Of a stretch of DNA of 59,787 nt, positions 14,453 to 24,166 are shown piece by piece (position 1 is the stretch's first letter; each line of letters starts with the position of its first letter). Location of the stretch: the NCBI RefSeq assembly GCF_013839515.1, contig NZ_JACDNQ010000002.1, positions 184,292-244,078 on the forward strand, read 5' to 3'. The position numbers and the translations under genes were made by a program. Under the pieces are notes generated by a model, which did not search any database, was not told where the DNA came from, and was given only the letters and a program-made list of their open reading frames with translations. This DNA comes from Natronomonas salinimetallica (GTDB lineage: Archaea; Halobacteriota; Halobacteria; Halobacteriales; Haloarculaceae).

Positions 14453-17287
14453 CTATTTTTCGGTAAGCAGCCGCCTGAGCACGTAATGGAGGATCCCGCC
14501 GTGTTCGACGTAGGTAACGGCGGCCGGCGTACCGACCTGTGCCGTCACCGGGAACTCGACGGTCGAACCGTCCTCGCGTTCGGCGACGACGGTCAGTTCG
14601 TCCATCACGTCGAGGCCGTCGTCGAGCCCGCGAATCGCGAAGACCTCCGACCCATCCAGCCCGAGAGACTGCCACGAGTCGTCGTCGAACTGTAAGGGGA
14701 GTACACCCATGCCGACGAGGTTGTCGCGGTAGATGCGCTCGTAACTCTCGGCGATGGTTGCGCGGACACCCAGTAGATCCGTTCCCTTCGCCGCCCAGTC
14801 CCGGCTGGATCCGGTACCGAACTCCTCGCCGGACATCACGACGAGCGGTATCCCCTCCTCCCGATAACGGCGACTGGCCTCGAACACCGTGGTTTGTTCG
14901 TCGGTCGGATGGTGGACCGTGTAGCCGCCCTCGACGTCGTCGAGCATTTCGTTTTCGATGCGGACGTTGGCGAACGTCCCCCGCATCATCACTTCGTGGT
15001 TCCCCCGGCGTGCGCCGTAGGTGTTGAACTCGTACGGGTCGACGCCGTGATCGAGGAGCCACTGACCGGCGGGGAGGTCAGGTCCGAACGGTCCGGCGGG
15101 ACTGATGTGGTCGGTGGTAACGGTATCGCCGAGCGTCAACAGACAACGCGCGCCCCCGATGTCGTCGACGCCGGGTTTCTCCAACGGGAAGTCCTGGAAG
15201 AACGGCGGTTCCCGGATGTACGTCGAGTCGTCGTCCCACTCGTAGACGTCACCGCTCGGCGCATCGAGAGCGGCCCATCGGTCGTCGCCCTCGTATACCG
15301 AGGCGTACTTCTCCTCGAACATCTCGGGGGAGACGTTCCCGTGAATGGCCGTCTGTACTTCCTCCGCATCGGGCCAGATGTCGGCCAGATAGACCGGGCT
15401 CCCCTCCGCATCGGTGCCCAGGGGCTCGTCTTCGAGGTCGATATCCATTCGTCCTGCGAGTCCGTACGCGACCGCGAGCGGTGGGCTCGCGAGGTAGTTC
15501 GCCCGGATCTTCGGATGAATGCGCGCCTCGAAGTTACGGTTCCCCGAGAGGACGCTCGTCGTCCAGAGGTCGTGGTCGTCGATCGCCTGCTCGATCGGGT
15601 CGGGAAGCGGTCCGGCGTTACCGATACAGGTGGTACAGCCGTAGCCGACGACGGCGTATCCGAGCTCTTCGAGATACGGGAGCAGCCCCGATTCCTCGAG
15701 ATACTGCGTGACGACGCGGCTCCCCGGTGCGAGACTCGTCTTGACGTACGGCGGGACGTCCAGGCCCTTTTCGACGGCATTCCGGGCGAGCAGGCCAGCA
15801 GCGATCATCACCGAGGGGTTCGACGTGTTCGTACAGCTCGTGATGGCGCTCACGAGGACGTCACCGTGCCCGATCTCGACCGTCTCACCGTCGAGGTCGA
15901 CCTCGACGCGTTTCGTCAGCGGTCCCAGTTCGGATTCGGTTCCGACCTGGACGCCGCCGTCGGAGCGGTGGTCCGATGCGATGTCGTTCGCTCCGCTCAC
16001 GCGACCGCCATCGGTCTCCGCGCCGGCTGTGCCACCCTCGTCGAGCCACCGCTGCAGGGCGTCCTCGTCGACGTCGTCGAGGTCGTCCTCGAACTCGCCG
16101 TAGAGGAGCTTCCGGAAGCTCCCTTTTACGTCCCCCATCGGGATCCGGTCCTGTGGCCGCTTGTGACCGGCGAGGCTCGGCTCGACCGTTCCGAGATCGA
16201 ACTCGACGACGTCCGTATACTCCGGCTCCTGTTCCCCGAACAGACCCTGTGCGTCGAGATACTCGCGGACGAGGTCGATGTGGTCGGGGTCGCGTCCCGT
16301 GAGCTCGAGATACTCGAGCGTTCGCTCGTCGGCCGGGAACATGCTGATCGTCGATCCCTGTTCGGGTGCCATGTTGGCGATCGTCGCCCGGTCGGGTACC
16401 GTGAGGTTCTCGACGCCGGGGCCGAAGAACTCGACGAACCGGTCGACGACGCCGACCTCACGGAGTCGCTCGGTGATGTGAAGCACGAGATCCGTGGCCG
16501 TCGCCCCCTCGGGCAACTCACCCTCGAGCCGAACGCCGACGACCTCCGGGAGTTTCATCGTGATCGGTTGGCCGAGCATCGCCGCCTCCGCTTCGATACC
16601 GCCGACACCCCAGCCGACGACGCCGATGCCGCCGATCATCGGCGTGTGGCTGTCCGTGCCGACGAGCGTGTCCGGGAGGAGCCAGTTCTCGCCGTCCCGT
16701 TCGCGGGCGTGGACGACGCGGCCGAGGTGTTCGAGGTTCACCTGGTGGACGATACCGGTCCCCGGCGGGACGACGTTGAAGTTCTCGAAGGCGTTTTGAG
16801 CCCACTTGATCGCCCGATACCGCTCGGTGTTCCGTTCGTATTCCAACTCGACGTTCTTTTCGTAGGCGTCCTCGGAGTCGAAGTAGTCGACTTGGACGCT
16901 GTGGTCGATCACGAGATCACAGGGAATCTCGGGTTCGACGAGCGTCGGATCCCGATTCTTCCGGTCGACCTCGGACCGAAGCGCGGCCAGATCGACGACC
17001 GCGGGAACGCCGGTGAGATCCTGTAGGACGACCCGTGACGGCGAAAACGGAACCTCAGCGTCCGGAACGTCCGGTTCCCAGGCGGCGGCGTTCTTGACGT
17101 CCGACTCGGTTATGCCCTCGCCGTCGGCGTTTCGGAGTACCGACTCCAGTAGGATCCGGATGCTCACCGGGAGCGTATCGAGGTCACAGAGCCCCTGTTC
17201 TTCGAGTACCCGAAGATCGGCCATCTTGTATGTCGTTCCGCCGACGTCGAGTTCGCGGACGGCGTCGAATGGCAACGTACCTGTCAC
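14453..17287 (-). CDS. acnA: Aconitate hydratase (aconitase A type)
   Basis: About 944 residues; converts citrate to isocitrate in the TCA cycle using a 4Fe-4S cluster. Visible motifs: TGVPAVVDLAALRSEV, GTDSHTPMIGGIGVVGWGVGG, cluster cysteines in CTNTSNP and GYGCTTCIGNAGPLP, and the C-terminal swivel GEEFGTGSSRDWAAKGT. An acidic insertion of roughly 60 residues precedes the CTNTSNP region, consistent with halophilic adaptation. The start is uncertain: GTG at 17287 (VTGTLPFDAVREL) gives the best family fit; ATG at 17314 adds nine residues. It is divergent from the histidine kinase. Confidence 0.93.
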   Translation of the reverse strand: MTGTLPFDAVRELDVGGTTYKMADLRVLEEQGLCDLDTLPVSIRILLESVLRNADGEGITESDVKNAAAWEPDVPDAEVPFSPSRVVLQDLTGVPAVVDLAALRSEVDRKNRDPTLVEPEIPCDLVIDHSVQVDYFDSEDAYEKNVELEYERNTERYRAIKWAQNAFENFNVVPPGTGIVHQVNLEHLGRVVHARERDGENWLLPDTLVGTDSHTPMIGGIGVVGWGVGGIEAEAAMLGQPITMKLPEVVGVRLEGELPEGATATDLVLHITERLREVGVVDRFVEFFGPGVENLTVPDRATIANMAPEQGSTISMFPADERTLEYLELTGRDPDHIDLVREYLDAQGLFGEQEPEYTDVVEFDLGTVEPSLAGHKRPQDRIPMGDVKGSFRKLLYGEFEDDLDDVDEDALQRWLDEGGTAGAETDGGRVSGANDIASDHRSDGGVQVGTESELGPLTKRVEVDLDGETVEIGHGDVLVSAITSCTNTSNPSVMIAAGLLARNAVEKGLDVPPYVKTSLAPGSRVVTQYLEESGLLPYLEELGYAVVGYGCTTCIGNAGPLPDPIEQAIDDHDLWTTSVLSGNRNFEARIHPKIRANYLASPPLAVAYGLAGRMDIDLEDEPLGTDAEGSPVYLADIWPDAEEVQTAIHGNVSPEMFEEKYASVYEGDDRWAALDAPSGDVYEWDDDSTYIREPPFFQDFPLEKPGVDDIGGARCLLTLGDTVTTDHISPAGPFGPDLPAGQWLLDHGVDPYEFNTYGARRGNHEVMMRGTFANVRIENEMLDDVEGGYTVHHPTDEQTTVFEASRRYREEGIPLVVMSGEEFGTGSSRDWAAKGTDLLGVRATIAESYERIYRDNLVGMGVLPLQFDDDSWQSLGLDGSEVFAIRGLDDGLDVMDELTVVAEREDGSTVEFPVTAQVGTPAAVTYVEHGGILHYVLRRLLTEK

Positions 17288-17562
17288 AATACTCCACGCT
17301 TCGGCGAGTGCCATTATCAATCCCGTCCCGAACGTGATCGCACGAGACGGCCCGGACGCCACCACCGAACCAGCGGTGCTCCCGTCCCGCTCGTTCGTAC
17401 TGATACTGCCGGACGTCCGTTCGTGAACGTCCGATTCGGTACATGTCCGAACCGCCGGTCGAACGTGGGTATCGAGTGGCCCGCGATTCACGTCGGTACG
17501 TCCGGCGGTATGAATCGACCCCACTGGATTCAAGTAGGCAAACGATGATAGTATATTCGAGA

Positions 17563-19464
17563 ATGGCTGGTTCAGACGGGGCCGACACGCGTTCTAACCG
17601 CGGTAGCGAGTGGTACCGTCGGCTCGTCGAGCGGGCCAACACGATCACGACTGTCCTCGATCCCGACGGGTCAATCGTCTACGTAAGTCCCGCTATCGAG
17701 CGCGTGCTCGGACACGATCCCGCGGAGGTGGTCGGTGCGTTCGGCCACGAGTACGTCCATCCCGACGATCACGTGAACGTCGCCGAGGCCATCGAAGCCC
17801 TCCAGGCCGCGTCCGAGGACCCACAGACGGCCGAGTTCCGGCTCCGCCGGGCCGACGGCTCGTGGTGTTGGGTCGAAGCCACGATGTGGAACCAACTCGA
17901 CGACGACGTGATCGACGGGATCTTACTCCACGGCCGGGAGGCCACCGAACGCAGGAAACGGGCGGCGGAACGCCACCGAACCAACGAGCGGCTGAAGATG
18001 GCGCTCGAGGGCGCGAACCTCGGCGTCTGGGATTGGGACATGCGAACCGACGAGGTCTCCCGTGACGAGCTGTTGACGAACATGCTCGGGTACAGCCGAT
18101 CCGAAATGGGCGACCACCTTCGCGGCTGGGAGGACGTCGTCCATCCCGACGACAAGCGACGACACGACGAGGCGCTGTCCGAACACATCGAAGATCGGAC
18201 CCCTTACTACGAGTGTGAGTACCGCCTGGAGACGATCTCGGGCGAGTGGAAGTGGGTCCGAACGATCGGAAAAGTCGTCGAACGGGACGAGGAGGGAACG
18301 CCAGTGCGGGCCACCGGGATACACCAGGACATCGACGACCGAAAGCGGGCCGAACTCGCGCTCGAAGCCCGCGAAGAGAAATACCGGAGCCTGTTCGAGG
18401 ACATCCGTGACGCCCTCATGTTACTCGACCGCGACGGATTTTTGGACTGCAACGAGCGGACCCTCGGGCTGTTCGGCATCGACTCCGTCGACCGTTTCAT
18501 CGAACACGCCCCCTGGGAACTCTCCCCGCCGAGACAGCCGGACGGAACCGACTCGAGGGAGGCGGCGATGGCACACATCGAGCGGGCCTTCGAGGAGGGC
18601 CAAGCGTTCTTCGAGTGGACACATCGGCGCGCCGACGGCACGACGTTCCCGGCTGAAGTCAAACTCAGCCGCTTCGAGGACGAGGACGGGCAGGCGTTAC
18701 ACGCGCTGGTTCGGGACATCACCGAACGCAAGGCACACCAGCGTCGGCTACAGGAACAGCGGGACAACCTCGAGGTACTCAATCAGGTGGTCCGCCACGA
18801 TATCCGCAACGATATCCAGTTGATCAGCGGGCACGCGGGAATCGTCGAACAGGCGTGCGAAAAACCGGACGTACAGCACTCCATCGAGACGGTCTTGGAT
18901 GCCGCCGCCCACGCCAACGAACTCACGACGTCGGCCCGGGAGATGGCGAACGTGATGCTCTCGGCGGAGGCCGAACTGAAGCCGGTCGGCCTCCGAGAGA
19001 CGATCGAACGTCAGCTATCCGCGGTTCGGTCCACCTACTCCGACGCCCGCGTCGCGGCCGAGGGGACGATCCCCCCGGTCGACGTTCGAGCCCACGACAT
19101 GCTCGATTCGGTCTTCCGGAACCTGCTGAAAAACGCCGTCCAGCACAACGACTCGGAGACGCCGGAGGTGACCGTTTCGGCGACGTGTCGCGACGACTCG
19201 GTCGTCGTCCGGGTCGCCGATAACGGACCCGGCATCCCGGACGCTCGGAAAACGGAGATCTTCGGTAAGGGCGAGGCGGGACTGGATAGCCACGGGACGG
19301 GGATCGGTCTGTATCTCGTCGAGACGCTCGTCGAGAGCTACAACGGTGCCGTCTGGATCGAGGACCGGACGGGAGAAAACCGTTCAAACGGTCGGCCGCG
19401 GGCCGACGATGCCGACCCAGGGGGTGCGGTGTTCGTGGTCGAACTGCCCCTCGCGGAGACCTAG
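17563..19464 (+). CDS. PAS-domain sensor histidine kinase
   Basis: A 633-residue cytosolic kinase with no transmembrane segment. It has three PAS domains (about residues 20-130, 140-265 and 270-405, the first with ERANTITTVLDPDGSIVYVS), then the phosphoacceptor motif VVRHDIRND near 420 and a C-terminal HATPase domain with NLLKNAVQHN, DNGPGIP and GTGIGLYLVETLV. Such kinases sense redox, oxygen or small ligands. No response regulator lies next to it, so the partner is unknown. ATG 17563 (MAGSDGADTR) was chosen since upstream residues lack similarity. Confidence 0.88.
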   Translation: MAGSDGADTRSNRGSEWYRRLVERANTITTVLDPDGSIVYVSPAIERVLGHDPAEVVGAFGHEYVHPDDHVNVAEAIEALQAASEDPQTAEFRLRRADGSWCWVEATMWNQLDDDVIDGILLHGREATERRKRAAERHRTNERLKMALEGANLGVWDWDMRTDEVSRDELLTNMLGYSRSEMGDHLRGWEDVVHPDDKRRHDEALSEHIEDRTPYYECEYRLETISGEWKWVRTIGKVVERDEEGTPVRATGIHQDIDDRKRAELALEAREEKYRSLFEDIRDALMLLDRDGFLDCNERTLGLFGIDSVDRFIEHAPWELSPPRQPDGTDSREAAMAHIERAFEEGQAFFEWTHRRADGTTFPAEVKLSRFEDEDGQALHALVRDITERKAHQRRLQEQRDNLEVLNQVVRHDIRNDIQLISGHAGIVEQACEKPDVQHSIETVLDAAAHANELTTSAREMANVMLSAEAELKPVGLRETIERQLSAVRSTYSDARVAAEGTIPPVDVRAHDMLDSVFRNLLKNAVQHNDSETPEVTVSATCRDDSVVVRVADNGPGIPDARKTEIFGKGEAGLDSHGTGIGLYLVETLVESYNGAVWIEDRTGENRSNGRPRADDADPGGAVFVVELPLAET

Positions 19465-19483
19465 CGAACGCGCTATTGGGACG

Positions 19484-21334
19484 TCATTCCTCGCGTTCGG
19501 ATCCGGACGGGTCGAGAGCAGGGCTGTCGGGTGGGTCGGGAGTAGGGGTGTCGGACGGGTCGGGAGCAGGGGTGTCGGACGGGTCGGGAGCAGGGGTGTC
19601 GGACGGGTCGGGAGCAGGGGTGTCGGACGGGTCGGGAGTAGGGGTGTCGGATTCCGTCCGTGCGGAGCGCTCTACGGCCGCCCGGTACGCCGCCGAACGG
19701 TGGATGTCCGCCTCCCGGCGAAGCCCCACATAGAGCGTGTATACCATCACGAGAATGAGTACCGCAAACGGGAGCCCGGCCGTAACGACGGCCGTCCGGA
19801 GCGCGTCCAGTCCGTTCCCGAAAAGTAGGGCGACCGCCGTCGCTCCGATCAAAAGCGGCCAGATGGCCCGCTGACGGCGAGGGGTGTCCTGCCGACCGCC
19901 GGCGGTCAGATAGCTCGTCACGAGGGCCCCAGAGTCCGCCGACGTGACGACGAACGTCACCAGATTGGCCGTAGCGACCGTGCCCGTGAGTGCCGTGAAC
20001 GGATAATGCGACAGCAGGGCGAACAACGCGACCTCCTGGCCCTGCGTCTGGAGGGGACCGGTGATGGTTCCCCCCGGCCCGTTCAGTTCGACGAATATCG
20101 CAGCCCCGTTGAACACCGCCATCCAGAGCACCGAGAACGCCACGGGCGCGAACAGGACGCCGGCGACGAACTCTCGGACCGTTCGGCCCTTCGAGATACG
20201 GGCGATGAACAGCCCGACGAACGGGGCCCACGAGACCCAAAAGCCCCAATAAAAGACCGTCCAGCCGTGTTGCCAGCCGGCACGGTCGCCGGCGAACGCC
20301 TCCGCGTAGAAGCTCAATTCGAGTATATTCCCGAGATACGCACCGAGACCGCTGTTGAACGCGTCGAGGAGAGGCACCGTCGGGCCGACGAAGAACACGA
20401 ACCCGAGCAGCGTCAGCATCAACACGACGTTGACACCGGACAGACGCTTGATACCGGCTTCGAGGCCGGCGAGGACCGATACCGTGGTGATCCCGATCAG
20501 CGTCGCGATGACCAACGCGGTCGTACGGATCGTGGCCGGAAATCCGCCGCCGGCGTACTCCGTGGCCAAGAACCCGAGCCCGGCGGTGATCTGCAACGCG
20601 CCCAACCCGACCGCCGTCGCCAGTCCGAAGACGGTCACGATGACGGCGGAGAGGTCGACGACGTGGCCCGGCCAGGCGTGGATCCGGTCGCCGAGCAGCG
20701 GATACAGGACCGACCGAAACCCGAGCGGGAGCCCGCGGTTGTACGAAAAGAAGGCGAGTCCGAGGCCGACCACGCCGTAGATCGCCCACGGGTGGACCCC
20801 CCAGTGGAACATCGTAATGGCCGTTGCCGCACGGCCGGCGGCGGGCGATCTGGGCGCGGCATCGAAGAACGAACCGCCGCCGGAGAGGAAGTGATACATC
20901 GGCTCGGCCACGCCAAAAAACAGGAGACCGATCCCCATGCCCGCCGAAAACAGCATCGCCAGCCAGGCCCGCCGGGAGAACTCCGGCCGCGCGTCCGGGC
21001 CTCCGAGCCTGAGCGTGCCGTATCCGCTGGCCCCGAAGGCGACCAGCGCGACGAGAAAGACGTTCACGGACAGCACGTACAGCCAGCCGAACGAGCCGTT
21101 GACGTAGTCGAAGACCGCGGTATACGCCGTCGCTGCCTGGCCGCCCGATCCGATCGTGACCGCGAGGAACCCGAGGACGAGCGCGATCGAGAGCGGAAAG
21201 ACGACGGGGTGTACGTCGAAGCCGAACCGCTGGACGTTGTCGTCCCACGGCTCTCGCTCCACCGCTGCGTGGAACAGGCGCTCCCGGGTCGTCGGCTCCC
21301 CTCCGTCCGACGTACGTTCGGTACGATCCGACAC
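19484..21334 (-). CDS. BCCT-family transporter (betaine/choline/carnitine type)
   Basis: About 616 residues with twelve hydrophobic helices; imports compatible solutes such as glycine betaine using a cation gradient, in keeping with a salt-adapted cell. The family segment GMGIGLLFFGVAEPMYHF is near residue 130, and W-rich FHWGVHPWAIYG and WTVFYWGFWVSWAPFVGLF are characteristic. The last ~55 residues are a hydrophilic tail of octapeptide repeats (SDTPxPDP). A GTG start at 21334, about 30 nt after a TTTTATG element, fits leaderless initiation; a start 13 codons upstream is possible. Confidence 0.9.
   Translation of the reverse strand: MSDRTERTSDGGEPTTRERLFHAAVEREPWDDNVQRFGFDVHPVVFPLSIALVLGFLAVTIGSGGQAATAYTAVFDYVNGSFGWLYVLSVNVFLVALVAFGASGYGTLRLGGPDARPEFSRRAWLAMLFSAGMGIGLLFFGVAEPMYHFLSGGGSFFDAAPRSPAAGRAATAITMFHWGVHPWAIYGVVGLGLAFFSYNRGLPLGFRSVLYPLLGDRIHAWPGHVVDLSAVIVTVFGLATAVGLGALQITAGLGFLATEYAGGGFPATIRTTALVIATLIGITTVSVLAGLEAGIKRLSGVNVVLMLTLLGFVFFVGPTVPLLDAFNSGLGAYLGNILELSFYAEAFAGDRAGWQHGWTVFYWGFWVSWAPFVGLFIARISKGRTVREFVAGVLFAPVAFSVLWMAVFNGAAIFVELNGPGGTITGPLQTQGQEVALFALLSHYPFTALTGTVATANLVTFVVTSADSGALVTSYLTAGGRQDTPRRQRAIWPLLIGATAVALLFGNGLDALRTAVVTAGLPFAVLILVMVYTLYVGLRREADIHRSAAYRAAVERSARTESDTPTPDPSDTPAPDPSDTPAPDPSDTPAPDPSDTPTPDPPDSPALDPSGSEREE
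19509..19650. repeat. 24-bp tandem repeat inside the BCCT gene
   Basis: About six near-identical 24-bp units (core GGGTCGGGAGCAGGGGTGTC) encode the SDTPAPDP octapeptide in the C-terminal tail of the BCCT transporter. The three central copies are identical, so unit number may vary between strains by slippage. Confidence 0.9.
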
Positions 21335-21510
21335 GACTGGACGTGCCCTCTCGTGTCGAACGCATAAAACCACGGGGACGCTCCCGTCGAAAACGGCGGG
21401 CCAGGTCGGGAGCCCCGCCCCGCTTCGGGGGCACTACGTCGTAATCCGTTCGGGATATCCGCCTCCACGGCGGGGCTCGACCGGCCCTACCGGGCCGCAA
21501 GAACGGCCCG

Positions 21511-22383
21511 TCAGCGCCGGCTACGTTCGGGACGGGACGACCCCTCGCCCGTCGGAGTCGAGGAGGTCCCACTCGTCGGGGACGAGACGGCCTCGCCGTC
21601 GAGCCGTCCGACGAGCGAGCCGATGTAGCCGAAGACGTTACGGTACCCGTACGCGGACAGCAGTATCGGGTAAAACGGCTCCTCGGCGAGTAGGGGGTCG
21701 CCGTCGGCGGCGGCGAACGCCTCGCCCTCGGCGACCCGTTCGAAGTTCTCGACGAAGACGTCGTACGTGTCCGCGTCCTGTTTCGGGATCTGCTTGTCGA
21801 GCCGAAACACCGGCAGTGGGTGGTGTCTGGGGGAGTCGACCTCCCCGGAGAGAGCGCCGACGGCGACGAGAAACTCCCGTGAGAGCCGCTCTGCGTTCCC
21901 GGCGGCGGCGGCCGAGCGCTGGAGGCCACACTCGAGTTCCACCACGTTCGGGTACGAGATCAGTCGCCCCGTGCTGTACCCCGCCGTCTCGACGAGCGCC
22001 TCGACGGAGAGGTACGGACAGATCGATCGCGCGTAGCCGTCGAGTTCGTCGACGAGCGCGAAGGGTGCGGCGTACGACTGCGTCGAGTGCAACGAGAGGA
22101 TCTCACAGCCGCGGATCTCGTTGAGCAACTCGTGGGCGAGTCGCCCTTCGTGGGTATCGGCGTCGGGACCGCCCGGGAACGCACGGTTGAGGTCCTCATC
22201 GACGTATCTGACGCCGCGGGAGAGCGCCCGTTCGTTCGCGACGATGAGTTTCACCGGCCGCCCTACGTCGGGGTCGTCGCTCACGATCGCCTCGACGGCT
22301 GACGGGCCACAGGGCTCGTCGCCGTGGATACCGCCGACGATGGCGACCTCCGGCTCACCGTCGCCCAGCGTCTCGACGCGCAT
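21511..22383 (-). CDS. Succinylglutamate desuccinylase/aspartoacylase family zinc hydrolase
   Basis: A 290-residue protein of the AstE/AspA (M14-like) family. Zinc-site motif GGIHGDEPCGPSAVE is near residues 17-31, VANERAL near 47, DLNRAFPG near 61 and a second ligand region LSLHSTQSYAAPF near 94. Family members cleave acyl-amino acid amides; the substrate is unknown. The start at 22383 (MRVETLGDGEPEVAIVGG) places the zinc motif at the usual N-terminal position. The C-terminus is a Ser/Thr/Pro-rich tail. Confidence 0.85.
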   Translation of the reverse strand: MRVETLGDGEPEVAIVGGIHGDEPCGPSAVEAIVSDDPDVGRPVKLIVANERALSRGVRYVDEDLNRAFPGGPDADTHEGRLAHELLNEIRGCEILSLHSTQSYAAPFALVDELDGYARSICPYLSVEALVETAGYSTGRLISYPNVVELECGLQRSAAAAGNAERLSREFLVAVGALSGEVDSPRHHPLPVFRLDKQIPKQDADTYDVFVENFERVAEGEAFAAADGDPLLAEEPFYPILLSAYGYRNVFGYIGSLVGRLDGEAVSSPTSGTSSTPTGEGSSRPERSRR

Positions 22384-22467
22384 CTGTCCGGCCCTAACGT
22401 TCCGCGTAGTATGAACCCCGCGCTTTCGGCGGCGGAACATATCGATCGAAAGCGAGCCGCGCGCCGT

Positions 22468-23358
22468 CTACAGTTTGCCGGCCTTCTGCAGCTTCATCAG
22501 GTCCTCGGTATCGAGGGTTTCGCCTTCCTTGAACTTCTGGTAGATCTCCTCGGCTTCCTCCTTTGCGGCCTCGCGTTTCTCCGAGCGGGCGTCCTCGCGT
22601 TCGGCCTCCTCTTCTTTGTCGAGTTCGCGGAGCCGTTTTTGGACGCGGACGAAGTCCTCGTGGTGGCGGTCGGCGGCCTCTTGGGCCTCGACGAACTTGT
22701 CGTGCCACTCGTCGGCCTCGTCACGGATGTCGTCGGCCTCCCGATAGGCCTCGATCATCTTGTTGTGGTGCTCTTGGGCCTTGTCGGCCAGTTCGGTCAC
22801 CTCTTGGTGGTGTTTCGAGGCCTCCGCGCGGACCTCCTGGGCCTCGGATTTGATCTCCTCGAGGTCGCCGCCCTGATCGAGTTTCTCCTCGCGGTCGGAG
22901 AGCTTCTCGCGTTTCTCCTCGATCTTCTCGATCAGTTCGCGCTCGTCCTCGCTGGAGAGCACCTCGGTCTGCTGTTTGAACTCGAGGTCCTCGATCTCCT
23001 CTTTGAGCTCGTCGACGTTCTTGCCCTCGTTCAGCTCGAGATCGTCCTTGAGTTCGTCGACCTCGTCGAACAGTTCGTTGGCCTTCGCGTTGAGCTCGTT
23101 TCGGCTCTCTTTGTGCTCTTGGACCTGCTCGTTGAGTTCGTCGCGCTTCTCGCGGTGCTCTTGCGCCTCGTCGACTTTCTCACGCGTCTTGGCGTTGAAT
23201 TCGTCGCGTTTGGAAGCCCGCTCGGAGGCCATCTGGTTCAGCTCATTTCGCCGGTCCCGGAGTTGCCCGGCGAGCTTGATGAGCTGGCCTTTGGATTTGT
23301 TTTCGAGGTCGTCGTCTGTCAGTTCTACGTTGTCGGATTCGTCGATTGACTCTGCCAT
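22468..23358 (-). CDS. Long coiled-coil protein (haloarchaeal DUF7121-like)
   Basis: A 296-residue, extremely charged protein almost entirely made of Glu/Lys/Arg-rich heptads, such as RDRRNELNQMASERASKRDE and REKRDELNEQVQEHKESRN. It has no cysteine and no membrane segment. It resembles the archaeal coiled-coil family often mislabelled phosphoserine phosphatase; I see no phosphatase motif (DxDxT). The partner is unknown; a structural or ribosome-related role is conceivable but unsupported. An AT-rich region follows at 23490-23560, upstream of DUF371. Confidence 0.85.
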   Translation of the reverse strand: MAESIDESDNVELTDDDLENKSKGQLIKLAGQLRDRRNELNQMASERASKRDEFNAKTREKVDEAQEHREKRDELNEQVQEHKESRNELNAKANELFDEVDELKDDLELNEGKNVDELKEEIEDLEFKQQTEVLSSEDERELIEKIEEKREKLSDREEKLDQGGDLEEIKSEAQEVRAEASKHHQEVTELADKAQEHHNKMIEAYREADDIRDEADEWHDKFVEAQEAADRHHEDFVRVQKRLRELDKEEEAEREDARSEKREAAKEEAEEIYQKFKEGETLDTEDLMKLQKAGKL

Positions 23359-23634
23359 GGTTGATCACGTTACTCCATTACCGCTCCGGCCGCGGACAGC
23401 AACCGCTGCTGAAAGATCGGTCGCCGTATGAGGAAGGTTCCCTGTCATTCTGGTCGGCTGACGATGCTGTCGAACGCCGGATGCGTTCTGGTAGGTGTAC
23501 ATATAGTATATCTCTATTTAACTTTTGTGGAGGGTATATCCCATGGAAACTGCTACCACGGCCCGATAGCAGCGGGGAAACGCGCTCGCGTAGCGTTTGG
23601 ACGGGTATATAAAGCGTCGGGCGATACCGCGGAC

Positions 23635-24051
23635 ATGAACCAGCGCGTTCGGGCGGTCGGACACGAACACGTCACCGCCGAGCACACGAGTACCCTCGAG
23701 TTGACGAGCGACGACTGGCTGACGCCCGCGGGCGACTGTATCCTCGGTGTCGAGGCGACCACGACCCCGGCGGAGTTCGGGGCGGCGTTCGTCGACGCCT
23801 GCCGGTCACGCGAGGCGACGATCACCGCCACGCTGCGGGTCGATGGCCACGAGCAGACGATCGAGGGGTCTGGCCACCCCAAGCTGTGCTTCGAGGACGA
23901 CCGGAGCATGGTCGTCCGAACCAGCGACTACGTCGACGACCGGACGGTGATGATCGAGGCCGACACCGCCGCCGTCGACGTCGACCGGGGGATCGTCGCG
24001 GCCCTCGCCGCCGGTTCCGACATCGAGTGCGTCTTCGAGGTCGAAAAGTAA
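23635..24051 (+). CDS. DUF371 family protein
   Basis: A 138-residue archaeal conserved protein beginning MNQRVRAVGHEHVTAEHTST. The family pattern is evident: GHEHV, LTPAGDCILGVEATTTPAEF, SGHPKLCFEDDRSMVVRTSDYV and a C-terminus ending CVFEVEK. DUF371 is widespread in archaea and has no established function. The start at 23635 fits the family length; a TATA-like GGTATATAAAG lies about 28 nt upstream, consistent with leaderless transcription. Confidence 0.88.
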   Translation: MNQRVRAVGHEHVTAEHTSTLELTSDDWLTPAGDCILGVEATTTPAEFGAAFVDACRSREATITATLRVDGHEQTIEGSGHPKLCFEDDRSMVVRTSDYVDDRTVMIEADTAAVDVDRGIVAALAAGSDIECVFEVEK

Positions 24052-24166
24052 CGGACCTTCGGCCGACGCGGGGATCGGTGGCGTGAGGACCGACCGGCCG
24101 ACGGGGGTGAACCCGGACGTTCGCGCCCGACGAAACGGTCCAAACGACTGGTGGGGGCTGTTGGAG

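Noticed and set aside
14894-17026. Long open frame (710 codons) antisense to aconitase
   Set aside because: It mirrors the high-GC codon pattern of the aconitase gene. The product is a leucine/valine/arginine/aspartate mixture with no domain, and aconitase on the other strand is clear.
19509-19650. Regular 24-bp repeats as a CRISPR array
   Set aside because: There are no spacers; the repeats are contiguous, in frame and encode the BCCT tail.
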